Shown in pieces: positions 52,812-60,840 of a stretch of 64,000 nucleotides of DNA. Every line of letters starts with the position of its first letter. The first letter of the stretch is position 1. The stretch is from assembly GCF_002095535.1 (NCBI RefSeq), contig NZ_MLJI01000002.1:753786-817785 (forward strand), in the 5' to 3' direction. The stretch comes from Pantoea cypripedii. Lineage in GTDB: Bacteria > Pseudomonadota > Gammaproteobacteria > Enterobacterales > Enterobacteriaceae. Position numbers and translations under genes: made by a program. The notes under the pieces were generated by a model. It was given only the letters and a program-made list of their open reading frames with translations. It was not told where the DNA came from and did not search any database.

Positions 52812-54320
52812 ATGCAACTGATCGAACCACAGACGTTGATTGCCCTCGAAAATCTGTCGAAAACCTTCGGCGGTAATCGGGCATTAAGTGAGATATCGCT
52901 GTCGTTGATGGCAGGGGAAGTACATTGCCTTGCGGGTACCAATGGATGTGGTAAGAGCACGCTGATTAAAGTGATCTCCGGGGTACACGCCCCGGATAGT
53001 GGCAGCAGAATCACGCTGGGGGAGAGCAACGAAACTTTCCCGCGCCTGACACCGAAACAGGCGCGTGATTTCGGTGTGCAGGTGATTTATCAGGATCTGT
53101 CGTTGTTTCCCAACCTCAGCGTCGCGGAGAACATTGCGTTCGAGCATAACCTTGGCAGCCTGCTCGGCTGGTACAACCAGAAAAAACTGCGCGTCAGCGC
53201 AGAGAAAATCATCAATGAGCTGAAGTTCGATCTGCGGCTGGAGAGCAAAGTGGCGGAGCTGTCGATTGCCCAGCGTCAGCAGGTGGCAATTTGTCGTGCG
53301 CTGGTCGCCGATGCCCGGCTGGTGATTATGGATGAGCCAACCGCGTCACTCACTCGTACCGAGGTGAACCAGCTGCTGCGTACCGTACGCTATCTGAAAG
53401 ACAAAAATATTTGTGTGGTGTTCGTCAGCCACCGTCTGGATGAGGTGCTGGAGATTTCTGACCGCGTCACCGTGATCCGCGATGGTCGCAAGATGGGTAC
53501 CTGGCCCGCCAGCGAGATGGACGGGCATCGTCTGACCGAGTTGATGACCGGCCTTCGTCTCGACTATCAACTGAAAACGCCCACCCTGAACCCCGATCGC
53601 AAGCTGCTGGAAGTGGAAAATCTCAGCCGTAAGGATCAATACCACAACGTCAGTTTTTCGCTGTTTGAAGGGGAAGTGCTGGGGCTGTGCGGCCTGCTCG
53701 GCTCTGGCCGCACCGAACTGGCGTTGTCGTTGTTCGGCATGACCAAACCAGACAGCGGCAAAATCTGGCTCGATAGCAAACCGGTGCGCTTCCGCAGCCA
53801 TGAGGACGCGATCAAATCCGGCATTGGTTATGTCTCGGAAGATCGCCTGACGCTGGGCCTGGTGCAACAGCAATCGGTGGCCGACAACATGGTGCTGTCG
53901 ATCCTTGACCAGCTGCGCAGCCGTTTCCATCTGATTGACGAATACCGCAAAAACAAACTGATCCACGACTGGATACAGCAGCTGGGCGTGCGTGTGGCCG
54001 ATCCGGAACATGCCATCTCGACGCTGTCCGGCGGCAACCAGCAAAAAATTGTGCTGGCAAAATGGGTGCTAACCCATCCCCGCATACTCATTCTCGACTC
54101 GCCCACCGTCGGTGTGGATGTCGGCGCTAAAGCCAGTATCTACAGCCTGATTCATAAGCTGGCGAAAGAAGGGCTGTCGATCATCCTGATTTCCGATGAG
54201 GTGCCTGAGGTTTATTACAACTGTGACCGGATTCTGCATTTCCGCGACGGTACGGTGCACGCTGAATACCAGCCGCAGCAAGTGGCGCAGCAGCAACTGG
54301 CGGAGGTGATCAATGCCTGA
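52812..54320 (+). CDS. Sugar ABC transporter ATP-binding protein (RbsA/MglA type, two ATPase domains)
   Basis: A 502-residue fused double ATPase. The first half has Walker A GTNGCGKST, signature LSIAQRQQVAI (in place of LSGGQ) and Walker B LVIMDEP. The second half has the degenerate Walker A GLLGSGRTE typical of sugar RbsA proteins, signature LSGGNQQKIVLAKWV and LILDSPTVGVD. The ATG at 52812 is two bases after the binding-protein stop. It overlaps the next permease by 8 bp. Confidence 0.94.
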   Translation: MQLIEPQTLIALENLSKTFGGNRALSEISLSLMAGEVHCLAGTNGCGKSTLIKVISGVHAPDSGSRITLGESNETFPRLTPKQARDFGVQVIYQDLSLFPNLSVAENIAFEHNLGSLLGWYNQKKLRVSAEKIINELKFDLRLESKVAELSIAQRQQVAICRALVADARLVIMDEPTASLTRTEVNQLLRTVRYLKDKNICVVFVSHRLDEVLEISDRVTVIRDGRKMGTWPASEMDGHRLTELMTGLRLDYQLKTPTLNPDRKLLEVENLSRKDQYHNVSFSLFEGEVLGLCGLLGSGRTELALSLFGMTKPDSGKIWLDSKPVRFRSHEDAIKSGIGYVSEDRLTLGLVQQQSVADNMVLSILDQLRSRFHLIDEYRKNKLIHDWIQQLGVRVADPEHAISTLSGGNQQKIVLAKWVLTHPRILILDSPTVGVDVGAKASIYSLIHKLAKEGLSIILISDEVPEVYYNCDRILHFRDGTVHAEYQPQQVAQQQLAEVINA

Positions 54321-55302
54321 TTTATCGTTCTTCAAACCCCAGTCGAGTCAGGGCTGGCTGGCCTGGGTACTGCTGCTGTTCTTTGTGGTGTTCTCCTGCG
54401 CCAGTGACCAGTTCCTGACGTTGCAAAACCTGCTGGATCTGACCGAAACCTACGCCGTCACCGGCATCTTTGCCCTCGGGTTATTCGTGGTGCTGGTGAT
54501 CGGGGGTATCGACATCTCCTTTGCCGCCGTGGCGTCAGTGGTGCAATACATCATCGCCTCGCTGTTTGTGCAGTTTGGTTTTGATAACGCCCCGCTCAGC
54601 ATCCTGCTGGCGATTGCCTGCGGCACGTTGTTCGGCGTGATCAACGCGGTGCTGATCTACTGGCTGCGCATTGTCTCGATCATCATCACCATCAGCATGC
54701 AGTCGCTGTTGTTCGGCATGCTGATGTGGATCACCGAAGGCCGCAGCCTCTACAACCTGCCTGAATGGTGGATAACGCTGCATAACATCCTGTCGTTTAG
54801 CGTCCACGGGCAGACTTATCAGGTGGGTCTGCCACTCAGCATCATGCTGGTGATTGCCGCGCTCACCTGGTTGTTGCTGAACAAAACCCGGCTGGGCCGT
54901 CAGCTGTATGCCACCGGGGGCGACCAGGAATCGGCGCGTCGTATCGGCATCCGTGTCGGGCTGATCCACATCCTCGCCTATGGCTGGCTGGGGGCGATGG
55001 CGGCCGTCGGGGGGCTGGTGCAGGTCTATCGCGTGGGGGAAGTGGTGCCGAATGCGCTGGTCGGAGGCGAGCTGGATGTGCTGGCGGCGACGGTGCTCGG
55101 CGGTGCCAGCCTGATGGGCGGCAAGGGGACGGTGACCGGCACGCTGATGGGGGTGTTCCTGATTGCCATCCTGAAAAACGGCCTCAACCTGGTGGGCGTC
55201 TCCAGTTACTTCATGAATATCGTGATCGGCGTGGTGATTATGGTCGCCATCACCGTGACCCACTACAAAAAGCGCAAAGAAACCGACGTCAGCTTTGTCT
55301 GA
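54313..55302 (+). CDS. Sugar ABC transporter permease 1
   Basis: A 329-residue inner-membrane permease of the RbsC/AraH family, about ten transmembrane segments. The conserved GGIDISFAAVASVV segment early on and the LDVLAATVLGGASLMGGKGTVTGTLMGV loop that contacts the ATPase are visible. Paired with a second, different permease, so the channel is probably a heterodimer, as in Lsr-type and some ribose-type importers. Confidence 0.93.
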   Translation: MPDLSFFKPQSSQGWLAWVLLLFFVVFSCASDQFLTLQNLLDLTETYAVTGIFALGLFVVLVIGGIDISFAAVASVVQYIIASLFVQFGFDNAPLSILLAIACGTLFGVINAVLIYWLRIVSIIITISMQSLLFGMLMWITEGRSLYNLPEWWITLHNILSFSVHGQTYQVGLPLSIMLVIAALTWLLLNKTRLGRQLYATGGDQESARRIGIRVGLIHILAYGWLGAMAAVGGLVQVYRVGEVVPNALVGGELDVLAATVLGGASLMGGKGTVTGTLMGVFLIAILKNGLNLVGVSSYFMNIVIGVVIMVAITVTHYKKRKETDVSFV

Positions 55303-55316
55303 GCGGGGAGAGTGTG

Positions 55317-56366
55317 ATGAAACGAATAAATTTTCTGACCAGTGAAAAAGCGCATCCCGGCCTGCTGCTGTTGATTGCGCTCGGGGTCGCGGTGTTCAGC
55401 TATATGCTGCCGGGCCGTTTCCTGACCGGATCGACCTTTATGAGTATGGCTTTCCAGCTGCCGGAGCTGGGGCTGCTGACGCTGGCGATGTTTATCGCCA
55501 TTCTCAGCGGTGGCCTGAACCTGTGCATTATCGCCACTGCCAATCTTACGGCGCTGTTTATCGCCTGGGTATTGCTGACCCTGATGCCAGCAGGTGCGGG
55601 CACCGCGCTGCAACTGCTGTGGCTGCTGCTGGCGCTGGTCGGGGCGGCGCTGATCGCCACGCTGATTGGGGTGATCACCGGGCTGATGGTCAGCCGCGTC
55701 GGTGCGCATCCGATTCTGGTGACGCTGGCCACCATGATGACAGTCAACGGCATCGGCATCTGGCTGACACGCGGTGCGGCGGTGAGCGGGATGCCGGATG
55801 TGGTTCGTGCATTGGGGGCCGACACCTTCTTAAGCGTGCCGTTACCGCTGTGGTTGTTCTTGATCACCGCCGGGCTGATGGCGCTGTTCCTCGGTAAAAC
55901 CCGTTCCGGCAAATGCATCTATATGGGGGGCAGCAACATCAACGCCACCTGGTTCAGCGGCATCAACACCCATCGTCTGTTGATTCAGGTGTATGTCATC
56001 TCCAGCCTGCTGTGCGTGCTGGCCGGGCTGGTGATGATGGCGCGCTTCAACTCGGCGCGCATGGGCTACGGCGACTCATATCTGCTGATTACCGTGCTGG
56101 CGATCATTCTCGGCGGCACCGATCCCAACGGCGGGTTTGGCCGGGTGACGGGCGTGGTGCTGTCGCTGACTGCGCTGCAAATCCTCTCCACCGGTTTCAA
56201 CCTGCTGAACATCAGCCAGCATTTCAGCCTGGCGATGTGGGGAGCGGTGCTGATTGTGGTGCTGGGCCTGAAGTTTTTTAGAACCAAATTTACTCACTCC
56301 CGTGCGGTGCGGCGCAGTACTTTACTTGCACGCCAGGCCGGTCTGACTGAAAAAAAGGAAGTCTGA
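55317..56366 (+). CDS. Sugar ABC transporter permease 2
   Basis: A 349-residue RbsC-family permease with ten predicted membrane segments. SGGLNLCIIATANL replaces the usual GGIDLS-type motif, and YLLITVLAIILGGTDPNGGFGRVTGVVLSL is the ATPase-contact loop. The ATG at 55317, behind GGGGAGAG, is preferred to a GTG three bases before. Its stop overlaps the epimerase start by one base. Confidence 0.92.
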   Translation: MKRINFLTSEKAHPGLLLLIALGVAVFSYMLPGRFLTGSTFMSMAFQLPELGLLTLAMFIAILSGGLNLCIIATANLTALFIAWVLLTLMPAGAGTALQLLWLLLALVGAALIATLIGVITGLMVSRVGAHPILVTLATMMTVNGIGIWLTRGAAVSGMPDVVRALGADTFLSVPLPLWLFLITAGLMALFLGKTRSGKCIYMGGSNINATWFSGINTHRLLIQVYVISSLLCVLAGLVMMARFNSARMGYGDSYLLITVLAIILGGTDPNGGFGRVTGVVLSLTALQILSTGFNLLNISQHFSLAMWGAVLIVVLGLKFFRTKFTHSRAVRRSTLLARQAGLTEKKEV

Positions 56367-57058
56367 TGCGTACCCAAATTTCTCCTTCTCTGATGTGCAT
56401 GAACCTGATGGAAATCAAGCAGCAGCTGGCGGTGCTCGACACCCGCGCCGACTTTCTGCATATCGACATCATGGATGGCCACTACGTGAAAAACATCACG
56501 CTGTCGCCGTACTTTATCGAGCAGATCCGTCCGCACACCCAGGTGGCGCTGGATGTGCATCTGATGGTGGAAGAACCGACCGATTTTATCGAGGTGATCG
56601 CCAAAGCGGGGGCGGATTACATTTGCCCGCATGCGGAAACCATCAACCGCGATGCCTTCCGGGTTATCAATCAGATCCGTTCGCTGGGCAAGAAAGTGGG
56701 TGTGGTACTCAATCCGGCGACGCCGGTGTCGTTTATCCATCACTATATCCATCTGCTGGATAAAATCACGGTGATGACGGTGGATCCAGGTTACGCAGGG
56801 CAGCCGTTTATCACCGAAATGGTCAGGAAGATTGAAGAACTGCGTGACCTTAAAGCCCGCCATGGTTACCGCTACCTGATTGAAATCGATGGCTCCTGTA
56901 ACCAGCGCACCTACAGCACGCTGCTGGCAGCGGGGGCGGAAGTGCTGATCGTCGGCACCTCGGGGCTGTTTAATCTGCATGAAAACCTCGAAACCGCCTG
57001 GGATCAGATGATCGGCAATATCGAACAGGCAAAAGGTACGTTGCGGGAGTCAGCATGA
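56366..57058 (+). CDS. alsE: D-allulose-6-phosphate 3-epimerase-like enzyme
   Basis: A 230-residue TIM-barrel epimerase of the ribulose-phosphate 3-epimerase family, nearer AlsE than Rpe. ISPSLMCMNLMEIKQQL, FLHIDIMDGHYVKNITLSP, VHLMVEEP, ITVMTVDPGYAGQPFI and IEIDGSCNQRTYSTLLAAGAEVLIVGTSGLF parallel E. coli AlsE. It holds the catalytic Asp pair and the metal-binding His residues. AlsE converts allulose-6-P to fructose-6-P, which would deliver the imported sugar to glycolysis. Confidence 0.88.
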   Translation: MRTQISPSLMCMNLMEIKQQLAVLDTRADFLHIDIMDGHYVKNITLSPYFIEQIRPHTQVALDVHLMVEEPTDFIEVIAKAGADYICPHAETINRDAFRVINQIRSLGKKVGVVLNPATPVSFIHHYIHLLDKITVMTVDPGYAGQPFITEMVRKIEELRDLKARHGYRYLIEIDGSCNQRTYSTLLAAGAEVLIVGTSGLFNLHENLETAWDQMIGNIEQAKGTLRESA

Positions 57059-57945
57059 ATCGAACCTGGCTGGGTATAGATATTGGTGGTACCAGCACGC
57101 GGTTACTGACCCTGGAGGGAAAGGATCAGTGGTCTGGATTCCACAAGCTGCCGACGGCCAGCTGGGCGCAGTCGGCAGATGCCCTGGCGGCGCTCGCCGG
57201 GTTGATAAACAGCATAGTGCGACAACGTCCAGTGGATGGCGTGATGCTCGGTCTGCCAGGCATTCTGAGCCGTGACCGCCAGCATGTGGTCTCCCTGCCG
57301 TTTATTCAGGCGCTGGATGACACGCCGGTGGCCGCGCATCTGAGTGAAATCACCGGCGTACCGGTGGCGATGGATAAAGATGTCAACCATCTGATGTTAT
57401 GGGATTTAATGCAGCTGGAGACGTTGCCGGACAATGCGGTGGGGCTTTATCTCGGTACCGGCATGGGCAACAGCCTGTGGCTTAATGGCCAGTTCTACCA
57501 CGGGGAGCAGGGGGGCGCGGGGGAGATTGGTCATATTCCCTGGGCGGATAGCGATCTGCCGTGCCCTTGTGGCAACCACGGTTGCGCGGAAACCCTGACC
57601 TCGGGACACTGGCTGAGTCAGTGGGCCCGCCAGCACTACCCGCAAACCGCAATGGCGCAGCTGTTCACTCAACACGCTGAACACCCCGATTTGCAGCAGT
57701 TTGTCAGCCGACTGGCAAAGATCATCGCCAGTGAGATGAACATCCTCGATCCGCAATACCTGATTCTCGGTGGTGGCGTACTCGGGATGAATGATTTTCC
57801 GCTGGAGGCGCTGCGTAACCAGATAACCCGGCATCTGCGCCCACCGGTCACGCGGGGCGGTTTGCAGATGGTGTTCAGCCACGCAACCGATCAGACCGGC
57901 TGTCGCGGAGCCTGCCTCGCGGCGGCACGCCTGTTCGGGAGGTAA
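57055..57945 (+). CDS. alsK: ROK-family sugar kinase (AlsK-like)
   Basis: A 296-residue kinase. The ATP motif LGIDIGGTSTRLL, the catalytic Asp in MDKDVNHLM, LYLGTGMGNSLWLNG, and the ROK zinc signature (GEIGHIPW...CPCGNHGCAETLTSG) are intact. In E. coli AlsK phosphorylates allose and sits beside AlsE; the same pairing here (4-bp overlap) supports the assignment, but specificity is inferred. Confidence 0.85.
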   Translation: MNRTWLGIDIGGTSTRLLTLEGKDQWSGFHKLPTASWAQSADALAALAGLINSIVRQRPVDGVMLGLPGILSRDRQHVVSLPFIQALDDTPVAAHLSEITGVPVAMDKDVNHLMLWDLMQLETLPDNAVGLYLGTGMGNSLWLNGQFYHGEQGGAGEIGHIPWADSDLPCPCGNHGCAETLTSGHWLSQWARQHYPQTAMAQLFTQHAEHPDLQQFVSRLAKIIASEMNILDPQYLILGGGVLGMNDFPLEALRNQITRHLRPPVTRGGLQMVFSHATDQTGCRGACLAAARLFGR

Positions 57946-57947
57946 GT

Positions 57948-58931
57948 ATGAAAGGTAAAGTCTGCGTCTTTGGCTCGTTCAATCTCGACATCGTCGCCAA
58001 AATGTCGCGTTTTCCGCAGCCCGGTGAATCGCTGGTGGCGCACAGCAGCATGATGGGGCCGGGCGGTAAAGGTTCCAATCAGGCCACCGCCGCGCTGCGC
58101 GCCGGGGCGCGGGTGCATTACATCGGCAAAGTGGGCAATGATGATTTCGGCCTGTTTGCCCGCCGCCATCTGGAGAAGACCGGTTTCGACGCCATCACGC
58201 TGTTTACCTGCAAGGAAAAACCGACGGGCAACGCGATGATTTACGTCGCCGGTGATGATGCTGAAAACATGATTTCCGTTTACCCCGGCGCCAACCTGAC
58301 GGTGAGCGCCGCCGAGGTCAATCGCTGTCAGCCAACGGTGGCGGCGGCAGATATTCTGCTGGTACAGCTGGAAAACAACTTCAGCGCCATTCAGCGTATG
58401 GTGGATAACGCCCGTGCCGCCGGAACTTACGTGATTGTTAACCCGGCACCCTGGCAGAAGGTGAGCGATGCGTTTCTGCGCAAGGTTGATCTGTTAACCC
58501 CCAATAGCACCGAGGCCGGGCAACTGACCGGCACGCGGGTCACCGATCTGGCGTCGGCGCAGGTGGCGGCAAACATGCTGCACAGCAAAGGGGTGCGGCA
58601 GTTGATCATTACCCTTGGCATGCAGGGCGCGCTGCTCTCCACCGGCGAGCGTATGCTGCTGGTGCCGGTTTATCCGGCACAACCGATTGATAGTACCGGT
58701 GCGGGGGATTCTTTCAACGGCGCGTTGGCGGCGCGACTGGCCGCTGGTGAGCCACTGGAGCAGGCGGCGTTATTCGCCTCGGCCTATGCCTCGGTTTGTG
58801 TTGAACGCGCCGGAGCCGCGAACTCCATGCCGCGCTACGATGATGCGGTGCATCGGATGCAACAATATCCGCAACTGGCGATCAGCGAAATCACCCAGTC
58901 GGCTACTGCTATTCCGTCGCTACCGTCTTGA
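57948..58931 (+). CDS. PfkB-family ribokinase-like sugar kinase
   Basis: A 327-residue kinase of the ribokinase type: GSFNLDIVAKMSRFPQPGE, the GPGGKGSNQATAALRAG signature and STGAGDSFNGALA with catalytic Asp. It lies two bases after the ROK kinase gene and ends the operon. Two unrelated sugar kinases in one operon suggest either a substrate chain with two phosphorylation entry points or import of more than one sugar. Confidence 0.9.
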   Translation: MKGKVCVFGSFNLDIVAKMSRFPQPGESLVAHSSMMGPGGKGSNQATAALRAGARVHYIGKVGNDDFGLFARRHLEKTGFDAITLFTCKEKPTGNAMIYVAGDDAENMISVYPGANLTVSAAEVNRCQPTVAAADILLVQLENNFSAIQRMVDNARAAGTYVIVNPAPWQKVSDAFLRKVDLLTPNSTEAGQLTGTRVTDLASAQVAANMLHSKGVRQLIITLGMQGALLSTGERMLLVPVYPAQPIDSTGAGDSFNGALAARLAAGEPLEQAALFASAYASVCVERAGAANSMPRYDDAVHRMQQYPQLAISEITQSATAIPSLPS

Positions 58932-59276
58932 GCGTCAATCCCTGGTGCGAATAAATTCGCACCCTACGCCGCCAGGGGCGGCATTGATGCCGACCAGGTC
59001 AATAACCGCATGGAGCCGTAGCGGCGCGATTTATCGCGCAAGGTGCTTATTTAACAGGGCAATCGCTCCACCGATCATAATATGCTGGGAGATCAAAAGG
59101 CCGCTGAATATAAGATTCACCTCTCCTTTATGAGATATTCCATTCTGATCAAAGAAATCACTGTTTAAACTATTATTTCGTCCGGAAATGAATTATTAAA
59201 TAGCTGTCAGTTACCTTACGCTGATAACAAGTATGTTTTATAACCATTTAATTCTCACAGGGAAGAGTAATACTGT
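58932..59276. repeat. REP-like intergenic hairpin cluster
   Basis: Three inverted repeats follow the operon. The first is GGTGCGAATAAATTCGCACC (58944-58963). GGCGGCATTGATGCCG lies at 58978-58993. The last is GCGCGATTTATCGCGC (59026-59041), closely related to those at 25870 and 35578. They look like dispersed repeat elements and may terminate the sugar operon. The remaining 230 bp is AT-rich, with no gene I can support. Confidence 0.6.
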
Positions 59277-60038
59277 ATGCCGATAATATCTCCAACTTCT
59301 GCCGTTAACTCTTTAGCTACAAACAGCACAAATGAATTACAATCTCCAGAACCGAAGCACTACCCTAAGAATGAAGGGAGATTGTCAGAAAGCCGTCTGC
59401 CCACCCCGAACAAAACAACAGATGAAATTGATAGTTTATTATTGGGGGAGGATAAAGGCGCTAAACCTCTTCATTGCGTTACCTTGATAGGTTATTCCGG
59501 GATGAGTTATGAAGACTTTGATGGAGAAATGGGAAGAATAAAATCACAGCTGGAAGAATGCGTACGCGATAATCCGGATAAACAAGTCGTTGTGGTATGC
59601 GGAGGAACCAGCGTTGGCATAGGCGGTGTTTATGATGTTGTGGCTAATGATGCTTATCTTAAGGCCAACATCAAATGCATTGGTATTGTTTCTGAATTAG
59701 CCTCCGAAGGTGATTTGGTACAAAATAAGGATGATTTTAAGGTGGGTATCGTGCGTGTTCCTGATCCTAACCAATCATGGAAGACCAAATTTACTGATGG
59801 TGATCAGGATTATCAGGCCATGCTTTATCCGGCACACAAATTTGGAGGCGAAATATTGGCGTTTGGCGCAGGCGGGATCGGTTATGATGAAATCAAAGCA
59901 GCAAAAGACATAGGTATTAAGATCACGGTATTTCCGTCTAAACCGCATAATGACCTGCTACAGGCAAAGCTTAATAAGAACAATGAGTTTCGTGATGTCT
60001 GTCCCCTGCTATATCATGAGTTTGGCATTAAGGGTTAA
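59277..60038 (+). CDS. Rossmann/LOG-like protein with Ser/Thr-rich N terminus, candidate effector
   Basis: A 253-residue protein. Residues 1-~60 are Ser/Thr/Asn/Pro-rich and look unstructured (MPIISPTSAVNSLATNSTNE). A compact alpha/beta core follows: LHCVTLIGYSG, VVVVCGGTSVGIGGVYDVVA (nucleotide-type loop, ~105-123), IKCIGIVSE, and LAFGAGGIGYDEI. The GGT..GGVYD pattern resembles LOG/SLOG nucleotide-binding proteins, but I cannot place it in a family. The N terminus is like that of the glycosyltransferase at 34420, again suggesting type III secretion. It is an isolated, AT-rich gene with its own ribosome site (GGGAAGAG). Confidence 0.6.
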   Translation: MPIISPTSAVNSLATNSTNELQSPEPKHYPKNEGRLSESRLPTPNKTTDEIDSLLLGEDKGAKPLHCVTLIGYSGMSYEDFDGEMGRIKSQLEECVRDNPDKQVVVVCGGTSVGIGGVYDVVANDAYLKANIKCIGIVSELASEGDLVQNKDDFKVGIVRVPDPNQSWKTKFTDGDQDYQAMLYPAHKFGGEILAFGAGGIGYDEIKAAKDIGIKITVFPSKPHNDLLQAKLNKNNEFRDVCPLLYHEFGIKG

Positions 60039-60165
60039 ACATTAAATTATCTACCGGAGGGGGTTGATAAGTATCATCGTCAGCTGTAATTCCTGCTGTG
60101 CGAAATTGCCTGCCAATTTTAAAAGTTTTATTGAAAAAAACAAACTTCGAACTCCGGTCCTATTT

Positions 60166-60197
60166 GCCCATAATCTGATCCGTTATGGGCATTTTTT
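60166..60197 (+). terminator. Intrinsic terminator
   Basis: GCCCATAA and TTATGGGC form a perfect 8-bp stem with a 9-nt loop, followed by ATTTTTT. It is the likely end of the 59277 transcript. Confidence 0.88.
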
Positions 60198-60229
60198 ATC
60201 ACGCTCAGGACATTTCCGGGATTTTGCTG

Positions 60230-60442
60230 TTATTCATCCTCAATCCTGACTTTATCACCCGCCGCATCTTCGATCGCTTTGCGCAGTTTTTCCGCTGTCA
60301 CCTCATCGAGGTGAGCAATCACGCCAGGCTCAGTCGCCATCTGGGCATCCTGTAAAGCCCAGCCTTCAGCAGACATCACCGCAAATATCGCTTTGGCGAT
60401 GCCCGGTGGGTTAGGGCGGGCATTAAACACAACTTTTTTCAT
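60230..60442 (-). CDS. Small acidic protein, ribosomal L7/L12-C-like fold possible
   Basis: A 70-residue protein starting MKKVVFNARP at the ATG at 60442. The helix-helix-strand pattern (AKAIFAVMSAEGWALQDAQMA, then VTAEKLRKAIEDAAGDKVRIE) recalls the L7/L12 C-terminal domain, which also occurs in small stand-alone proteins. I cannot assign a function. It is convergent with the terminator at 60166 and divergent from the glycogen phosphorylase gene. Confidence 0.62.
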   Translation of the reverse strand: MKKVVFNARPNPPGIAKAIFAVMSAEGWALQDAQMATEPGVIAHLDEVTAEKLRKAIEDAAGDKVRIEDE

Positions 60443-60840
60443 TGTTTGCACCTTTGTGTAAAAACATTTGATTAGCCTGAACTCATTAAAAGCCCGGCGG
60501 CACTGACCGATGCGCTGAGCCATCAGTCGCAGGTGTTTTCAACCAAAATGAATCCGCCCTAAATTTACCGAAAGGAGGTGTTGATAGAATGTGAACAGAA
60601 CAATGTCGCAGCGAAAACTAGCCAAATACCCAGGCAACCCGTGCCAGTTAAACCCTGAGTCTCGCGGAGCAGGCGTTTATTTCCTCGCGCTGCGTTTGCC
60701 ACCCTCAGGGTTGCTGGCTAACTTGATTAAAAGACCCTGGAAAATGACCAACCGTATTCCCTGTGCATCACTTTGGTGCTCAGGCCCGGCGACCATCAGC
60801 TTCTGATCCTGATGTGCATGCCAACACGAGGCAATACAAC
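60443..60840. other. Intergenic region before glgP with a strong ribosome site and ATGTGA
   Basis: AAAGGAGGTG (60571-60580) is a near-perfect ribosome site, followed ten bases later by ATGTGA (60589-60594), a start codon immediately followed by a stop. An overlapping GTG opens a 71-codon frame (60591-60806) without recognisable content. An inverted repeat CCCTGAGTCTCG...CCACCCTCAGGG surrounds 60654-60710. This could be a translated leader of glgP; no known riboswitch class is evident. Confidence 0.35.

Noticed and set aside
60064..60249. 61-codon frame after the candidate effector gene
   Set aside because: It runs through the intrinsic terminator at 60166-60197, so it is unlikely to be translated in full.
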